Source of the DNA: Anaerolineales bacterium
Lineage (GTDB): Bacteria; Chloroflexota; Anaerolineae; 4572-78; J111
DNA: 64,000 nt
NCBI GenBank assembly: GCA_015075405.1
Contig: JABTUK010000002.1
Location: forward strand, 1,364,001 to 1,428,000
Direction of reading: 5' to 3'
The position numbers and the translations under genes are program-made. Positions within the stretch are counted from its first letter, which is position 1, and the number at the start of each line of letters is the position of its first letter. The notes below the pieces were generated by a model. That model did no database searches. It saw only the letters and a program-made list of their open reading frames with translations, and was not told the DNA's origin. Shown one piece after another: positions 26,125 through 35,100 of this stretch.

Positions 26125-26640
26125 ATAAGCACAAAAGAAGAGCGCAGAATTAACGAAGAAATCACCGTGCCGGAAGTCCGCTTAATTGATGACGAAGGCA
26201 AACAATTGGGGGTGATGGAAACACGCAAAGCCCTGGCCATCGCGGTGGAAAAAAACACCGATTTGGTTGAAGTTGCGCCCAACGCCAATCCGCCCGTTTG
26301 CCGCCTGATGGACTACGGCAAGTTTCTGTACGAAGCCCAGAAACGAGAGCGGGATGCTCGAAAATCTCAAACTAAAGTAGAAATAAAAGAGATTCGGCTG
26401 CGCCCCAAAACCGGCGAACACGATATTGGTTATAAGCTGCGTGACGCCCGTAAATTTTTGGAACGCGGGGCCAAGGTAAAAGTACGAATCCGTTTCCGGG
26501 GGCGGGAGGTAACTCACCCCGAAGTGGCCAGAGAGTTACTAACCCGGGTAGCGGAAGAATTGAATGATGTGGCCGTAGTAGAAAAAAGACCTTCGATGGA
26601 AGGGATGACCATGCTCATGATTTTGGGGCCGAATACCTAA
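26125..26640 (+). CDS. infC: Translation initiation factor IF-3
   Basis: IF-3 binds the 30S subunit, discriminates the initiator codon and keeps subunits apart. The frame from GTG 26167 already covers most of the N- and C-domains (VRLIDDEGKQLGVM; EIRLRPKTGEHDI). Translation upstream in the same frame gives STKEERRINEEITVPEV, the conserved start of IF-3. The first codon of that block is ATA at 26125, seven bases after AGGGAGA. No ATG, GTG or TTG lies in frame between the stop at 26101 and GTG 26167; only CTG 26119 competes. Rare start codons are typical of infC and serve autocontrol. About 171 residues. Confidence 0.88.
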   Translation: MSTKEERRINEEITVPEVRLIDDEGKQLGVMETRKALAIAVEKNTDLVEVAPNANPPVCRLMDYGKFLYEAQKRERDARKSQTKVEIKEIRLRPKTGEHDIGYKLRDARKFLERGAKVKVRIRFRGREVTHPEVARELLTRVAEELNDVAVVEKRPSMEGMTMLMILGPNT

Positions 26641-26698
26641 CTCATCGAAATAATTTCTGAACTGCCCAAGTTCTGGTGAAACATAAAGGAACAGTGAG

Positions 26699-26911
26699 AT
26701 GCCCAAGTTAAAAACACACAAAGCAACATCCAAGCGCTTCAAATATACCGGTACCGGCAAGTTGATGCGCACTAAAATTGGCAAAAGCCACCTGCGCCGC
26801 AAGAAAAACAAGCGCGTGAAGGTTCAGTTTGATTCCATGCTGGAAGTCACCGAGTCCGCCACCCGCCGCCGGGTACAGCGGCTAATCCCCTATGCAGGCA
26901 AAGGTAATTAG
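26699..26911 (+). CDS. rpmI: Ribosomal protein bL35
   Basis: 70 residues, highly basic, with the bL35 pattern MPKLKTHKATSKRFK, then GKSHLRRKKNKR and a short C-terminal helix ending RLIPYAGKG. It is a large-subunit protein near the central protuberance. An AAGGAA site precedes the ATG. It lies between infC and rplT in the canonical order and is expected to be co-transcribed with them. Confidence 0.95.
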   Translation: MPKLKTHKATSKRFKYTGTGKLMRTKIGKSHLRRKKNKRVKVQFDSMLEVTESATRRRVQRLIPYAGKGN

Positions 26912-26920
26912 AGGTGTAGG

Positions 26921-27271
26921 ATGAGAGTAAAAGGCGGACCGCAAACCCAACGTCGTCACAAAAAAATATTAGCTATCACCAAAGGCCAGCGCGGCAGCAA
27001 GCATCGCTTATTCAAGCGGGGCAACGAAGCGATGATGAAGTCGCTGGTCTACGCTTACCGCGACCGGCGCAACCGCAAGCGCGATTTTCGCAGTTTGTGG
27101 ATTACGCGCATCAATGCCGCTACGCGCCAGAACGAGATGAGCTACAGCCAATTTATGCACGGTCTCAAACAAGCCGGGGTTGAATTAGACCGCAAGGCCC
27201 TGGCCGACATTGCCATGCATGATGCTTCGACCTTTAGCCAGCTTGTGGCCACCGCTAAAGCAGCCCTGTAA
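26921..27271 (+). CDS. rplT: Ribosomal protein bL20
   Basis: 116 residues, the standard size. The basic N-terminal extension ([16 protein letters not shown]) and a globular domain with [20 protein letters not shown] and [12 protein letters not shown] are diagnostic. bL20 is an early-assembly 23S rRNA-binding protein and often represses its own operon through the leader RNA. Nine bases separate it from rpmI, and a strong terminator follows at 27297-27326. Confidence 0.96.
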   Translation: MRVKGGPQTQRRHKKILAITKGQRGSKHRLFKRGNEAMMKSLVYAYRDRRNRKRDFRSLWITRINAATRQNEMSYSQFMHGLKQAGVELDRKALADIAMHDASTFSQLVATAKAAL

Positions 27272-27296
27272 TAACAACTGGCAACTACAGAAAAGT

Positions 27297-27326
27297 AAAA
27301 AAGACGGGATCATACCCCGTCTTTTT
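27297..27326 (+). terminator. Rho-independent terminator of infC-rpmI-rplT
   Basis: AAAAGACGGG and CCCGTCTTTTT (about 27298-27308 with 27315-27326) form a stem with a six-base loop, followed by a T run. The A-tract on the 5' side means it may also work for the convergent LysM gene. Confidence 0.9.
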
Positions 27327-27412
27327 GATTCTTGTGAAGTTACCCTGTCAAACCCTATACAAAGCTGACAAATTCACACCCATAAATAACAGGGTGACGC
27401 AGTGAACGTGAA

Positions 27413-27524
27413 CATGTCATTTCGAGCGACGATAGGAGCGACGCGAAGCGTCCCTCAAAACTACTCTGACAAGACAAGGCGCTGGGGATTTCTCCCTCCG
27501 CTACGCTCCGGTCGAAATGACATG
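27413..27524. repeat. CATGTCATTTCGA terminal-inverted-repeat element
   Basis: Ends CATGTCATTTCGA and TCGAAATGACATG bound an element of about 112 bases. The interior is hairpin-rich, with GCGACGCGAAGCGTC and GGGATTTCTCCCT. The same ends and the GGGATTTCTCCCT core recur at 29765-29857, and fragments occur near 43214 and 44370-44396. It lies between convergent rplT and the LysM gene. Confidence 0.7.
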
Positions 27525-27544
27525 ACCGTATAAATCCTTGTAAA

Positions 27545-29617
27545 TTAGACCTGCACCTGCATGGGAGCATAGGCCCCGTCGGTATACTTTACCCGGTGAT
27601 CCCAAACCATAAAGCCGGTACAGCCGGCATCGAAGCAGCCTTTAATCTGGGCCTGAATTTCGGCTTTGCCGTAGACTCGTTTATCAAAACGATAATCAGG
27701 AAAATCCTGAATCCAGGGCCGCACGGCGCAATTTAGCGGTCTCACCCGGTTAACGGCTCGCTGGGCGCTTTCATAGACGACTTCATAGGGATAAGCAATC
27801 GCCAGCTTGTAACCGGGGATACCACTGCCAAAAGTAGACGGATACAGCATCGGGCAAAGGATGTCCAGATATTGGGCCATACGCTCGATGTCCTGGCCAA
27901 TCAAGCTGTCATCTTTGCGCCAGCAGGTGTAGCCCAACACGTCAGCCGACACCTTGACTCCATAGGGTTGGAGCTGACCACGGGCGATGCTCAAAAAGCC
28001 AGCGATCGCGGCCAGGCGCGTCTCTTTGGTCGCTTCTTGTGAAAACTGCAAGGCTCCGGCCGGACTGGGGGTAGGAAAGCGGACATGGCTAAATTGAACC
28101 TCATCAAAGCCCAAACTGGCCGCTTCGACGGCAAGCTGAATGTTGTAATCCCATACGGGCTGGCGGAACGGGTCAACCCAGTTTATCAGCTCGCGGTCCG
28201 CTTCGGTGGAGGTTGAGCCGGTCAATTTGACAGCATACTCCGGGTAATTTTTGGCCAGCAGACTGTCTTTAAAGGTCACAACACGGGCAATAGTATAAAC
28301 CCCGCGCGCTTTAAATTGCTCCATGACCGCCTGAATATCTTTGACCATAGGCCGGTCGGCCCCAATCTCTGAGGCCAGAGGCGACTGGGTGGGATAAGTT
28401 ATCCAGCCGTCGTCGCCCTTAACATCGAGCACCGCCGCATTTAATTCGGTGTTATCCAGTAAATCAAAAATGCGCTGTCGAGTATCGGCGTGACCAATGG
28501 CAAAGTAGCTGACATAAAGCGCCCGCGTTGCCTCAGCCGGCCCCTGGGGTGGGAAAGTGGGGTCAACAACGGCAAAAGCAACAGGCGGAGGCTTCAACTC
28601 AACTGGCGCTTCAGGTTTTGTGACCAGAGGCGCAACCGAGGTGGGAATTCTTATTTGCTGGCCCACCCGAATGTGGTCGGGATGCTCGATTTGGTTGAAT
28701 TCAATGAGGTTACGAGTAGTTACGCCATAGCGATTGGCAATACTGTTTAAGGTGTCGCCGCGGGTGATGGTGTATACAAAAAATTCGTCGGGAGGAACCG
28801 GCGGCGGCGGAGTTGCTGGCGGCGGCTCCACAACCGGGGTGGATTGGGGAATATAGCTGGGAATAATCAATTTTTGGCCCAGAAAGATGCGGTCCGACTC
28901 GGTCAGATCATTGGCCTCCAGCAGTTGCGGCACGCTGACCCCATACCTGCGCGCAATGGAGTTCAGCGTATCGCCCTGCTGCACTTCATAGCGAAAGATT
29001 TCCTCCGACTCAACAACAAGCGACGACACCTCTTCTGCGGGGGCAGGTTCGATTTCAACCGGAGCAGAAATAGGCGCTGGGGTTGGTTCAACGGTTTCGG
29101 CGGGGGCCGCAACTTCCTCAGCCTCGGCTTCAGTTTCAAGCCACACCGGGGGAGAAATAGTCTCCACTTCCTGGCTGACCGGCTCCTCGACCAAGTCCGG
29201 GACAGCGGGTTCAGCCGGGGGTTCGACCTCGACAAACGGCTCCGGCTCCTCCACGGGGACAGCGGCTTCGGGTTCGACAGGGGGGGCGGGTATTTCTAGG
29301 GCAGGCTCAGGGATGGGCGGGGCTTGTAATTGAGCGAGCGGACCGGCAGAGGGGTTCCAACTGGCGGGAGGAATCAGCAGCTTTTGGCCCGGCTGTAAAG
29401 CAAAACCGGCATCAATGCCATTAGCGGCCGCCAGCCGCTCATAATGGACATTAAACTTACGGGCAACGGAGAAGAGCGTGTCCCCCGCCTTGAGGGTATA
29501 TTCTTTCGGGCCGGCCTCTTTCCCGAGCAGATGTTCATAGCCGGGCGGCGGTTCAGCCCCCAGCCAAACCAAGAAGCGAATGTATAAATCGTTCAGCCTA
29601 CCGATTAGACCGCTCAT
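27545..29617 (-). CDS. LysM-repeat protein with DUF4015-type putative glycoside hydrolase domain
   Basis: 690 residues. Three LysM modules, each with a GDTL(F/N)SIA or GDTLFSVA signature, lie at about 38-82, 215-260 and 285-330. A long Pro/Glu-rich spacer separates the first from the second. The C-terminal about 330 residues match DUF4015, a TIM-barrel-like putative glycosidase: YVSYFAIGH, AAVLDVKGDDGWITY, DEVQFSHVRFP and SADVLGYTCW. LysM binds peptidoglycan or other GlcNAc polymers, so a cell-wall-located hydrolase is likely. No clear signal peptide is seen at the N-terminus. Confidence 0.82.
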   Translation of the reverse strand: MSGLIGRLNDLYIRFLVWLGAEPPPGYEHLLGKEAGPKEYTLKAGDTLFSVARKFNVHYERLAAANGIDAGFALQPGQKLLIPPASWNPSAGPLAQLQAPPIPEPALEIPAPPVEPEAAVPVEEPEPFVEVEPPAEPAVPDLVEEPVSQEVETISPPVWLETEAEAEEVAAPAETVEPTPAPISAPVEIEPAPAEEVSSLVVESEEIFRYEVQQGDTLNSIARRYGVSVPQLLEANDLTESDRIFLGQKLIIPSYIPQSTPVVEPPPATPPPPVPPDEFFVYTITRGDTLNSIANRYGVTTRNLIEFNQIEHPDHIRVGQQIRIPTSVAPLVTKPEAPVELKPPPVAFAVVDPTFPPQGPAEATRALYVSYFAIGHADTRQRIFDLLDNTELNAAVLDVKGDDGWITYPTQSPLASEIGADRPMVKDIQAVMEQFKARGVYTIARVVTFKDSLLAKNYPEYAVKLTGSTSTEADRELINWVDPFRQPVWDYNIQLAVEAASLGFDEVQFSHVRFPTPSPAGALQFSQEATKETRLAAIAGFLSIARGQLQPYGVKVSADVLGYTCWRKDDSLIGQDIERMAQYLDILCPMLYPSTFGSGIPGYKLAIAYPYEVVYESAQRAVNRVRPLNCAVRPWIQDFPDYRFDKRVYGKAEIQAQIKGCFDAGCTGFMVWDHRVKYTDGAYAPMQVQV

Positions 29618-29695
29618 CAGGTTGCCTCATTCTCTAAAAAGGTCAGGCTAATTATACCATAGAAGATTAATCAATTCAACATAATCATAATTTAA

Positions 29696-29741
29696 TAAAA
29701 AAGGCGATATCTCGCCGTGGCAAGTATCGCCCTTTTTATTT
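29696..29741 (-). terminator. Bidirectional terminator-like hairpin
   Basis: AAAAAAGGCGAT and ATCGCCCTTTTTATTT pair around a loop of about 17 bases. T tracts occur on both strands, so it can end the minus-strand SPFH transcript. Confidence 0.7.
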
Positions 29742-29764
29742 ATGGCCCGTTACCGCTCAGGCTC

Positions 29765-29857
29765 ATGTCATTTCGAGACCGGAGATCGAGAAATCTTCAA
29801 GGCGCAACCCGTGAAAGTAAAGTATCGGGGATTTCTCCCTGTGGTCGAAATGACATG
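29765..29857. repeat. CATGTCATTTCGA terminal-inverted-repeat element, copy 2
   Basis: About 93 bases with ends matching those at 27413-27524 and the same GGGATTTCTCCCT core near the right end, but a different left interior. It lies just downstream of the SPFH gene. Confidence 0.7.
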
Positions 29858-29884
29858 GCTGAGTAGTAACGATGGCCCTATGAT

Positions 29885-30676
29885 TTATTTGTTTTGGGCA
29901 ACCTCAGCATTGGCGCGCACCAAATCGCTGAAAGCGGAGAACATGTCAACAGGTACGGGGAAAATGATGGTTGAGTTCTTTTCTACGGCAATTTCGGTGA
30001 GGGTTTGTAGATAACGCAGTTGCAGCGTTGCAGCTTGACTGCCAATGACTTCGGCGGCTTCGGCCAACTGCTTGGAAGCTTCAAACTCGCCTTCAGCGTG
30101 GATGATTTTGGCCCGCTTTTCGCGCTCGGCCTCGGCCTGTTTGGCCATGGCCCGCTGCATAGTCTGGGGTAGTTCAACATCTTTAACCTCGACAATGGTG
30201 ACTTTTATCCCCCAGGGTTCGGTCTGCTCGTCAATAATCCGTTGGAGCTGCTCGTTGACCTTCTCGCGGTGAGCCAACAAATCATCCAGGTCGCTCTGGC
30301 CGATGACATTACGCAGCGTAGTTTGGGCTATCAACCAGGTGGCCCGGCGGTAATCTTCAACCTGGATAATAGCTTTACCGGGATCGAGCACCCGAAAATA
30401 AACCACAGCATTGACTTTAATGGTCACGTTATCACGGGTAATGCCCTCTTGGGCGGGGACATCGAGGGTGATGGTCCGTAAATCAACCTTAACCATGCGG
30501 TCAATAAATGGCACGATGAAAAACAGGCCCGGTCCCTTCGCCCCGACAAATCGCCCCAGGCGGAAGATGACCCCGCGTTCATACTCCTGCACCACCCTGA
30601 TAGATGAAAACGCCAAAAACAGCAAAATAATCCCAACAAATCCCAAACACGGGACTAAAGCTAAGATGCGCTCCAT
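29885..30676 (-). CDS. SPFH/stomatin-like membrane protein
   Basis: 263 residues from ATG 30676, which has GGAGG seven bases upstream; the longer frame to 30754 has no site. An N-terminal membrane hairpin is followed by the SPFH domain ([43 protein letters not shown]) and a helical region rich in Ala/Glu ([22 protein letters not shown]). This is the slipin type found in prokaryotes, thought to scaffold membrane microdomains. It is often next to NfeD-type genes, but no NfeD gene is present here. Confidence 0.88.
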   Translation of the reverse strand: MERILALVPCLGFVGIILLFLAFSSIRVVQEYERGVIFRLGRFVGAKGPGLFFIVPFIDRMVKVDLRTITLDVPAQEGITRDNVTIKVNAVVYFRVLDPGKAIIQVEDYRRATWLIAQTTLRNVIGQSDLDDLLAHREKVNEQLQRIIDEQTEPWGIKVTIVEVKDVELPQTMQRAMAKQAEAEREKRAKIIHAEGEFEASKQLAEAAEVIGSQAATLQLRYLQTLTEIAVEKNSTIIFPVPVDMFSAFSDLVRANAEVAQNK

Positions 30677-30783
30677 AACATGCCTCCTTTTGGCTAATTG
30701 AGAAATAATTGACTTGAGCTTACTCTCAATTATAGTCCAGGCAGGTAAAAACACTACTTTTGGTAAACTCGAAATGAGGTGGT

Positions 30784-31656
30784 CTAAAATTGAACTTTGA
30801 GCAGTTTGAGAGGTTTGCCCAAAAAAGCAGTAATGTAACGTTGCGTCACTTCGGGGGTTTCAAATTGAGGCCAATGGCTGGCTTTGGGCACAATCCGCAA
30901 ATCGGCGTCGGGCCACTCGTCGGCCAGAATACTGGCATCGCTGAGGGGGACAGTATTATCTTCCATGCCCCAAATCACCAGCGACGGCGCTTCAATCTGG
31001 CCTAATTTACCGCGCAGGTCGCCTTCGCGCATGGCCCAAAAACATTCGGCCCGCACCCGGCCCTGGCCCGGACGGCGGGCATCGGCCCGGATACGGTGAT
31101 AATCGGCCTCGGTAATGCCGGTGCGGGCGGCGATGGAAGCCGGACGCATGAGCCGGTCGGTGACGCCCAACATTTGCGGCTCCAGCAACGAGACAATCTT
31201 GCCGGCCAGGGAAAAGCGTTCCAAAATAGTCACCGGCGAGATAAACAGGTTGATAAAGAGCGACAGCCGGCCGCTGATGGTCGGGCAGAGCAGGACCATG
31301 CGCTCCACCAGATGAGGATGGCGCAGGGCCAGGGTCAGGCTAATCATGCCGCCCATCGAATGACCGACCAGGACCACCGGGCCGTCGCTGACGGTTTGGA
31401 TCAGCCCGGCCAGCAAATCGGCATAACCGGCAATGGTGGCCCGCTCTGCCCCCGGCGGCGACTGGCCGTAGCCGGGCAGGTCAACGGCCAGACAGCGAAA
31501 TCGCTTGCTGCTCAACAAAGACACCAGGGGTGACATGGCGTACCACGAGCTAGACCAGCCGTGGATCAGCAAGGCTACTGGATGCTCCAGCTTGCCCTCC
31601 TCGCGGACATAGATGGGCTGGCCATTGACAGAGTAGCAGGTCATATCGTGACTCAT
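30784..31656 (-). CDS. Alpha/beta-fold hydrolase
   Basis: 290 residues. The oxyanion loop is [11 protein letters not shown] (about 29), the nucleophile elbow GHSMGG (Ser near 99), the acid GMEDNTVP (about 233) and the base ASHWPQFE (about 261). A cap domain lies between about 130 and 205. This architecture covers esterases, epoxide and C-C hydrolases; substrate cannot be predicted. It lies 108 bases upstream of the SPFH gene on the same strand. Confidence 0.82.
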   Translation of the reverse strand: MSHDMTCYSVNGQPIYVREEGKLEHPVALLIHGWSSSWYAMSPLVSLLSSKRFRCLAVDLPGYGQSPPGAERATIAGYADLLAGLIQTVSDGPVVLVGHSMGGMISLTLALRHPHLVERMVLLCPTISGRLSLFINLFISPVTILERFSLAGKIVSLLEPQMLGVTDRLMRPASIAARTGITEADYHRIRADARRPGQGRVRAECFWAMREGDLRGKLGQIEAPSLVIWGMEDNTVPLSDASILADEWPDADLRIVPKASHWPQFETPEVTQRYITAFLGKPLKLLKVQF

Positions 31657-31681
31657 TTTGAAATACCCGTAACGAGATTTT

Positions 31682-31767
31682 CACCACAGAGGCACAGAGA
31701 CACAGAGTTTTTATTATTTTCTGTGCCTCTGTGGTAAGAATCGAACCACAGAGACACAGAGTTTTTG
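31682..31767. repeat. ACCACAGAGGCACAGAG inverted/direct repeat
   Basis: ACCACAGAGGCACAGAGACAC, then its complement TCTGTGCCTCTGTGG, then a second direct copy ACCACAGAGACACAGAG. It fills most of the gap between the tal-pgi gene and the downstream hydrolase. It can form a 15-bp hairpin and may end the tal-pgi transcript. Confidence 0.7.
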
Positions 31768-31773
31768 AGTGAT

Positions 31774-34584
31774 TTAGGCCGGGATCAAGCGACGGATTGC
31801 GCCAGGCAAGTCTTGCCCCCGCTCGATGTGGAAGCGAATGAGGCGGCGGTGATTCTCTTGCAAGGCATTGTAATCCCCCTGGGCCTGGGCCGCGTGCAGG
31901 ACAGCAAAGGTATATTTCTCGCCCGGAATTTCGACATCCGTAGCCGGGGTATGGGTAATCTGGATAAAGAGTCCCTTGTTGCCGTCGCCTTTGTGCAACT
32001 GCCCGGTCGAGTGCAGGAAGCGCGGGCCATATCCGACGGTGGTAGCAGCCCGCAGCCCGTCACGCAGCCGCAGGCGCAGTTGGTTCAGCGCCGCATCAAT
32101 TTCGGGTTGATAGGGCAAATAGGCCATAATAGCGATGTAATCGCCGGGCTGGAAGCGCGTAAGAAACGCGCGCAGCGCCTCGGTTACAGTCTCGCCCATG
32201 GCCGGCCCGTACACGTCAATATCATCATAATCCAGCGTTGGCAGCGGCGCGGGTAATGCGCCGCTTTTGTCAAACTCGGCCATTAATTCGCGGGCTTTGA
32301 TTTTGGCCGATTCAACGTTGGGCTGGTCGAAGGGATTGATTTTCAGCACCGACCCGGCCGCCGCCGTGGCCATTTCCCAGCGGAAGAACTCCTGGCCGAT
32401 ATCCTCCAGTTCATCCATGTGGATGGTCACCACCGGATGCCCGGCGGCCTCAAGCACGCTGAGCTTGCCATCCAGTGCCACGTTGTCATCGCCGGCCAAC
32501 CGCAAGTAGGCAAATACCCGGTCGTGGCCGTAAACCGCCGGTTCGCCAATGGCCTCATCGGCCACCGGTAGAATCCCAACGCCCAATTTGCCGGTGCTTT
32601 CGGCAATCAACTGCTCCACCCAGACGCCAAAAGCGGCGATTTTGGGGGAGGCGAAGAGGGTCACTTTATCTCGACCGGCCAGGGTCAGCTCGCCCAAGAT
32701 GGCCCCAAGCTGCAAGCCGGGGTTGTTGAGGGCGCTGTTGCGGCAGGCCTCGGCCATGCTGTTGGCCCGGCGCAGCAGCTTGGGTAGGTTGACTCCGACC
32801 AGCGCCGCCGGAACCAGGCCAAAAAAGGTCAGAGCCGAATAGCGTCCACCCACGTCGGGCGGAGTGGGGAAAATGCGGCGGAATTTCTTTTCCTCGGCCA
32901 GCTTTTGCAGGCCGGAGCCGGGGTCGGTCAGGGCCACAAAATTTTCGCCGGGGTTGTCTTTGGCCTGCCCGACGCGATGATAAAAATATTTAAAGGCCGA
33001 GAGGGTTTCGATGGTGCCGCCGGATTTGCTGGAAACAAGAAACAAGGTTTTGGCCGGGTCGGTCACACTCGACGCTACGGCTGCTACCTGCACCGGGTTG
33101 GTGCTGTCGAGGACCGTTAACGGCAGCCCCCCTTCTGCTGTCGCGTGGAAAGTCCGCATGAAGACTTCCGGGGCCAGGCTGCTGCCGCCCATGCCCAACA
33201 AGACTACCTGTTGAAATCCGGCCCCTTTGATTTCGGCGGCAAAAGCGGCCAGATTATCGGCTTCGGCCAGCATCTCCTGACCAATGGTTAGCCAGCCCAG
33301 ACGGTTGGTCAGTTCCGGAGTTTGGGCAGCCTTGTCTGGGTCGGCCACCCAGACCGTACCATCTTTGTCCCAAATCCGCTGGGCCACTTTGGCCGCATCC
33401 CAGGCTTTCAGCCGCACGTCTACCGCCGATTGATACCCGCCCAAACCCAATGTCACCGGGCTAACCTGGCGAGAAACAATAGCCTCGCGTTTGGCTTCGA
33501 GGGTGTTGAGCAAATCCACAAAGGATTTGGCAAAGGCCTCGACCCCATCCACCTGCAACTTGTTCATAGCCGCGTCATAATCAATATGAAACTCTTTGAG
33601 GCGATCCAGCATAGCCTGGGCCTCGTCCAGCCCTTCTTCCAGGCTGGGCCGCACCTGGCCGTGATCTTTCAGAGCTTCGATGGTCGCCGGGGGAGCGGTG
33701 TCTACCGTTTTAGGGCCGATGAGTTCTTCGGCATACAGCACATCACGGTAATTGGGGTTTTTGGTGCTGGTGCTGGCCCACAGGACACGCTGCGCCTGCG
33801 CCCCTTTTTCGGCCAATTTCTGGAAGCGCTCGCTGCCAAAAATCTCTTTAAAGGCTTTATAAGCGGCTTTGGCATTGGCAATTGCCATTTTGCCTTGCAA
33901 AGCCTGAGCTTCCGGCAGACCTGTTTCTTCGAGCAACTTATCCAGCAGGGTGTCTACCCGGCTGACAAAAAAGGAGGCCACCGAAGCGACCATGGTCAGG
34001 TCGCCCCCGGCGGCATCGAGTTTTTCCAGGCCGGCGATGTAGGCGTTGGCTACATCAATGTAATTTTGCAGCGAGAACATCATGGTCACGTTGACATTGA
34101 TGCCAGAGCCGATGACTTCGGTGATGGCCGGCAGACCGGCCGGGGTGGCCGGAATTTTTATCATCAAATTGGGACGGCTGACCGCCTCAAAAAGACGCTT
34201 CGCTTCGGCAATGGTGCCGTCGGTATCGTTGGCCAGGGTTGGAGAAACTTCGAGGCTGATATAGCCGTCAAGCCCATTGGTGCGCTCATAAACGGGCTGC
34301 AAAATATCAGCCGCGCCTTGAATGTCTTGAATCGCCAGGGCCTCGAACAGGTCTTTGGGCGAGATGGTGGGATTGCGGGTCACCTCCTCTTGAATTTGAG
34401 CATCATACAGGCTGCTGCCGCTGATTGCTTTTTGAAAAATGGTGGGATTAGAGGTAACGCCCACAATGTAATCCTCGGCGATGAGTTGGGCCAATTTCCC
34501 TTCCGTCACCATGCTGCGTTCAATATTATCATACCAGAGCGACTGGCCTAAATCAGATATTTGTTTTAATGGGTTTTGAGACAT
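31774..34584 (-). CDS. tal-pgi: Bifunctional transaldolase/glucose-6-phosphate isomerase
   Basis: 936 residues, a fusion of two sugar-phosphate enzymes. Residues about 1-365 are transaldolase (VTSNPTIFQKAI near 45, and the Schiff-base Lys in LMIKIPAT near 142). Residues about 400-936 are phosphoglucose isomerase (LLGMGGSSLAPEVF near 480; SSKSGGTIET near 545). Transaldolase works in the non-oxidative pentose phosphate pathway, the isomerase in glycolysis and gluconeogenesis. This fusion is common in Chloroflexota and a few other phyla. The start is supported by AAGGAG. Confidence 0.93.
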   Translation of the reverse strand: MSQNPLKQISDLGQSLWYDNIERSMVTEGKLAQLIAEDYIVGVTSNPTIFQKAISGSSLYDAQIQEEVTRNPTISPKDLFEALAIQDIQGAADILQPVYERTNGLDGYISLEVSPTLANDTDGTIAEAKRLFEAVSRPNLMIKIPATPAGLPAITEVIGSGINVNVTMMFSLQNYIDVANAYIAGLEKLDAAGGDLTMVASVASFFVSRVDTLLDKLLEETGLPEAQALQGKMAIANAKAAYKAFKEIFGSERFQKLAEKGAQAQRVLWASTSTKNPNYRDVLYAEELIGPKTVDTAPPATIEALKDHGQVRPSLEEGLDEAQAMLDRLKEFHIDYDAAMNKLQVDGVEAFAKSFVDLLNTLEAKREAIVSRQVSPVTLGLGGYQSAVDVRLKAWDAAKVAQRIWDKDGTVWVADPDKAAQTPELTNRLGWLTIGQEMLAEADNLAAFAAEIKGAGFQQVVLLGMGGSSLAPEVFMRTFHATAEGGLPLTVLDSTNPVQVAAVASSVTDPAKTLFLVSSKSGGTIETLSAFKYFYHRVGQAKDNPGENFVALTDPGSGLQKLAEEKKFRRIFPTPPDVGGRYSALTFFGLVPAALVGVNLPKLLRRANSMAEACRNSALNNPGLQLGAILGELTLAGRDKVTLFASPKIAAFGVWVEQLIAESTGKLGVGILPVADEAIGEPAVYGHDRVFAYLRLAGDDNVALDGKLSVLEAAGHPVVTIHMDELEDIGQEFFRWEMATAAAGSVLKINPFDQPNVESAKIKARELMAEFDKSGALPAPLPTLDYDDIDVYGPAMGETVTEALRAFLTRFQPGDYIAIMAYLPYQPEIDAALNQLRLRLRDGLRAATTVGYGPRFLHSTGQLHKGDGNKGLFIQITHTPATDVEIPGEKYTFAVLHAAQAQGDYNALQENHRRLIRFHIERGQDLPGAIRRLIPA

Positions 34585-34611
34585 TATGAAACTCCTTCAA
34601 ATAAATAAAAA

Positions 34612-35099
34612 TTAAGAAATTAGAAATTAGAAGTTAGGGTTTAGAAAGCTTCAGTCGTTTGAGATGGTCACGATGGTTTTTGATGGCGGTAACGAGCAGT
34701 GAGATAATTTCATTGCATAAGCTGATACGATGCCGGATAACTTCTTCGGAAAGACAATGGCGAGCTTTAAAGTAGCGACTGCGTGTTTCCCGCGCAGACC
34801 CCAGCGCGACACGCAAATAGTAGGCATACTCCTTATGTTCAATACCGCGCCCATAACCTTCATCAATATTGGCGCTAATTGAGTCGGCGCTACGGATCAA
34901 TTGGCTTATCAGAGCTTTTCCCTGGAGATTCACTTTTAATTTTTCGCAATCTCTCCAAACCAAATCAAACAACCAAAGGGATTTGGGATAAGCCAAGAAC
35001 TTCCAAACAGGATCACATTTCAAACTCTCAGGAACTTCAGCCAACCATGTTTCGTAGTTCACCGTCGTCCCTCTTATTTCTAATTTCTTATTTCTTTTT
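34612..35099. repeat. Inverted heptad repeats flanking a four-helix-bundle gene
   Basis: Left block (about 34612-34640) has GAAATTAGAAATTAGAAGTTA units. The right block (about 35068-35098) has TTATTTCTAATTTCTTATTT, close to the reverse complement of the left. The two blocks bracket the gene at 34634-35062 so that gene plus arms could form a long stem-loop, as in 23S rRNA intervening sequences. Confidence 0.6.
34634..35062 (-). CDS. Four-helix-bundle protein (S23/23S rRNA intervening-sequence family)
   Basis: 142 residues, all alpha. The family pattern is visible: KSLWLFDLVW, LISQLIRSADSISANIDEGYGRG near 57-79, and YYLRVALGSARETRSR near 86-101. Proteins of this type were first described from intervening sequences in 23S rRNA genes. 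Many genomes carry them away from rRNA, with no established function. This copy sits between two housekeeping genes and is flanked by inverted heptad repeats. It shows no enzyme motifs. Confidence 0.85.
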   Translation of the reverse strand: MNYETWLAEVPESLKCDPVWKFLAYPKSLWLFDLVWRDCEKLKVNLQGKALISQLIRSADSISANIDEGYGRGIEHKEYAYYLRVALGSARETRSRYFKARHCLSEEVIRHRISLCNEIISLLVTAIKNHRDHLKRLKLSKP

Positions 35100-35100
35100 T

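Noticed and set aside
33322..34551. 409-codon plus-strand frame opposite tal-pgi
   Set aside because: It is a mirror of the transaldolase/isomerase codon bias and has no recognisable domain.
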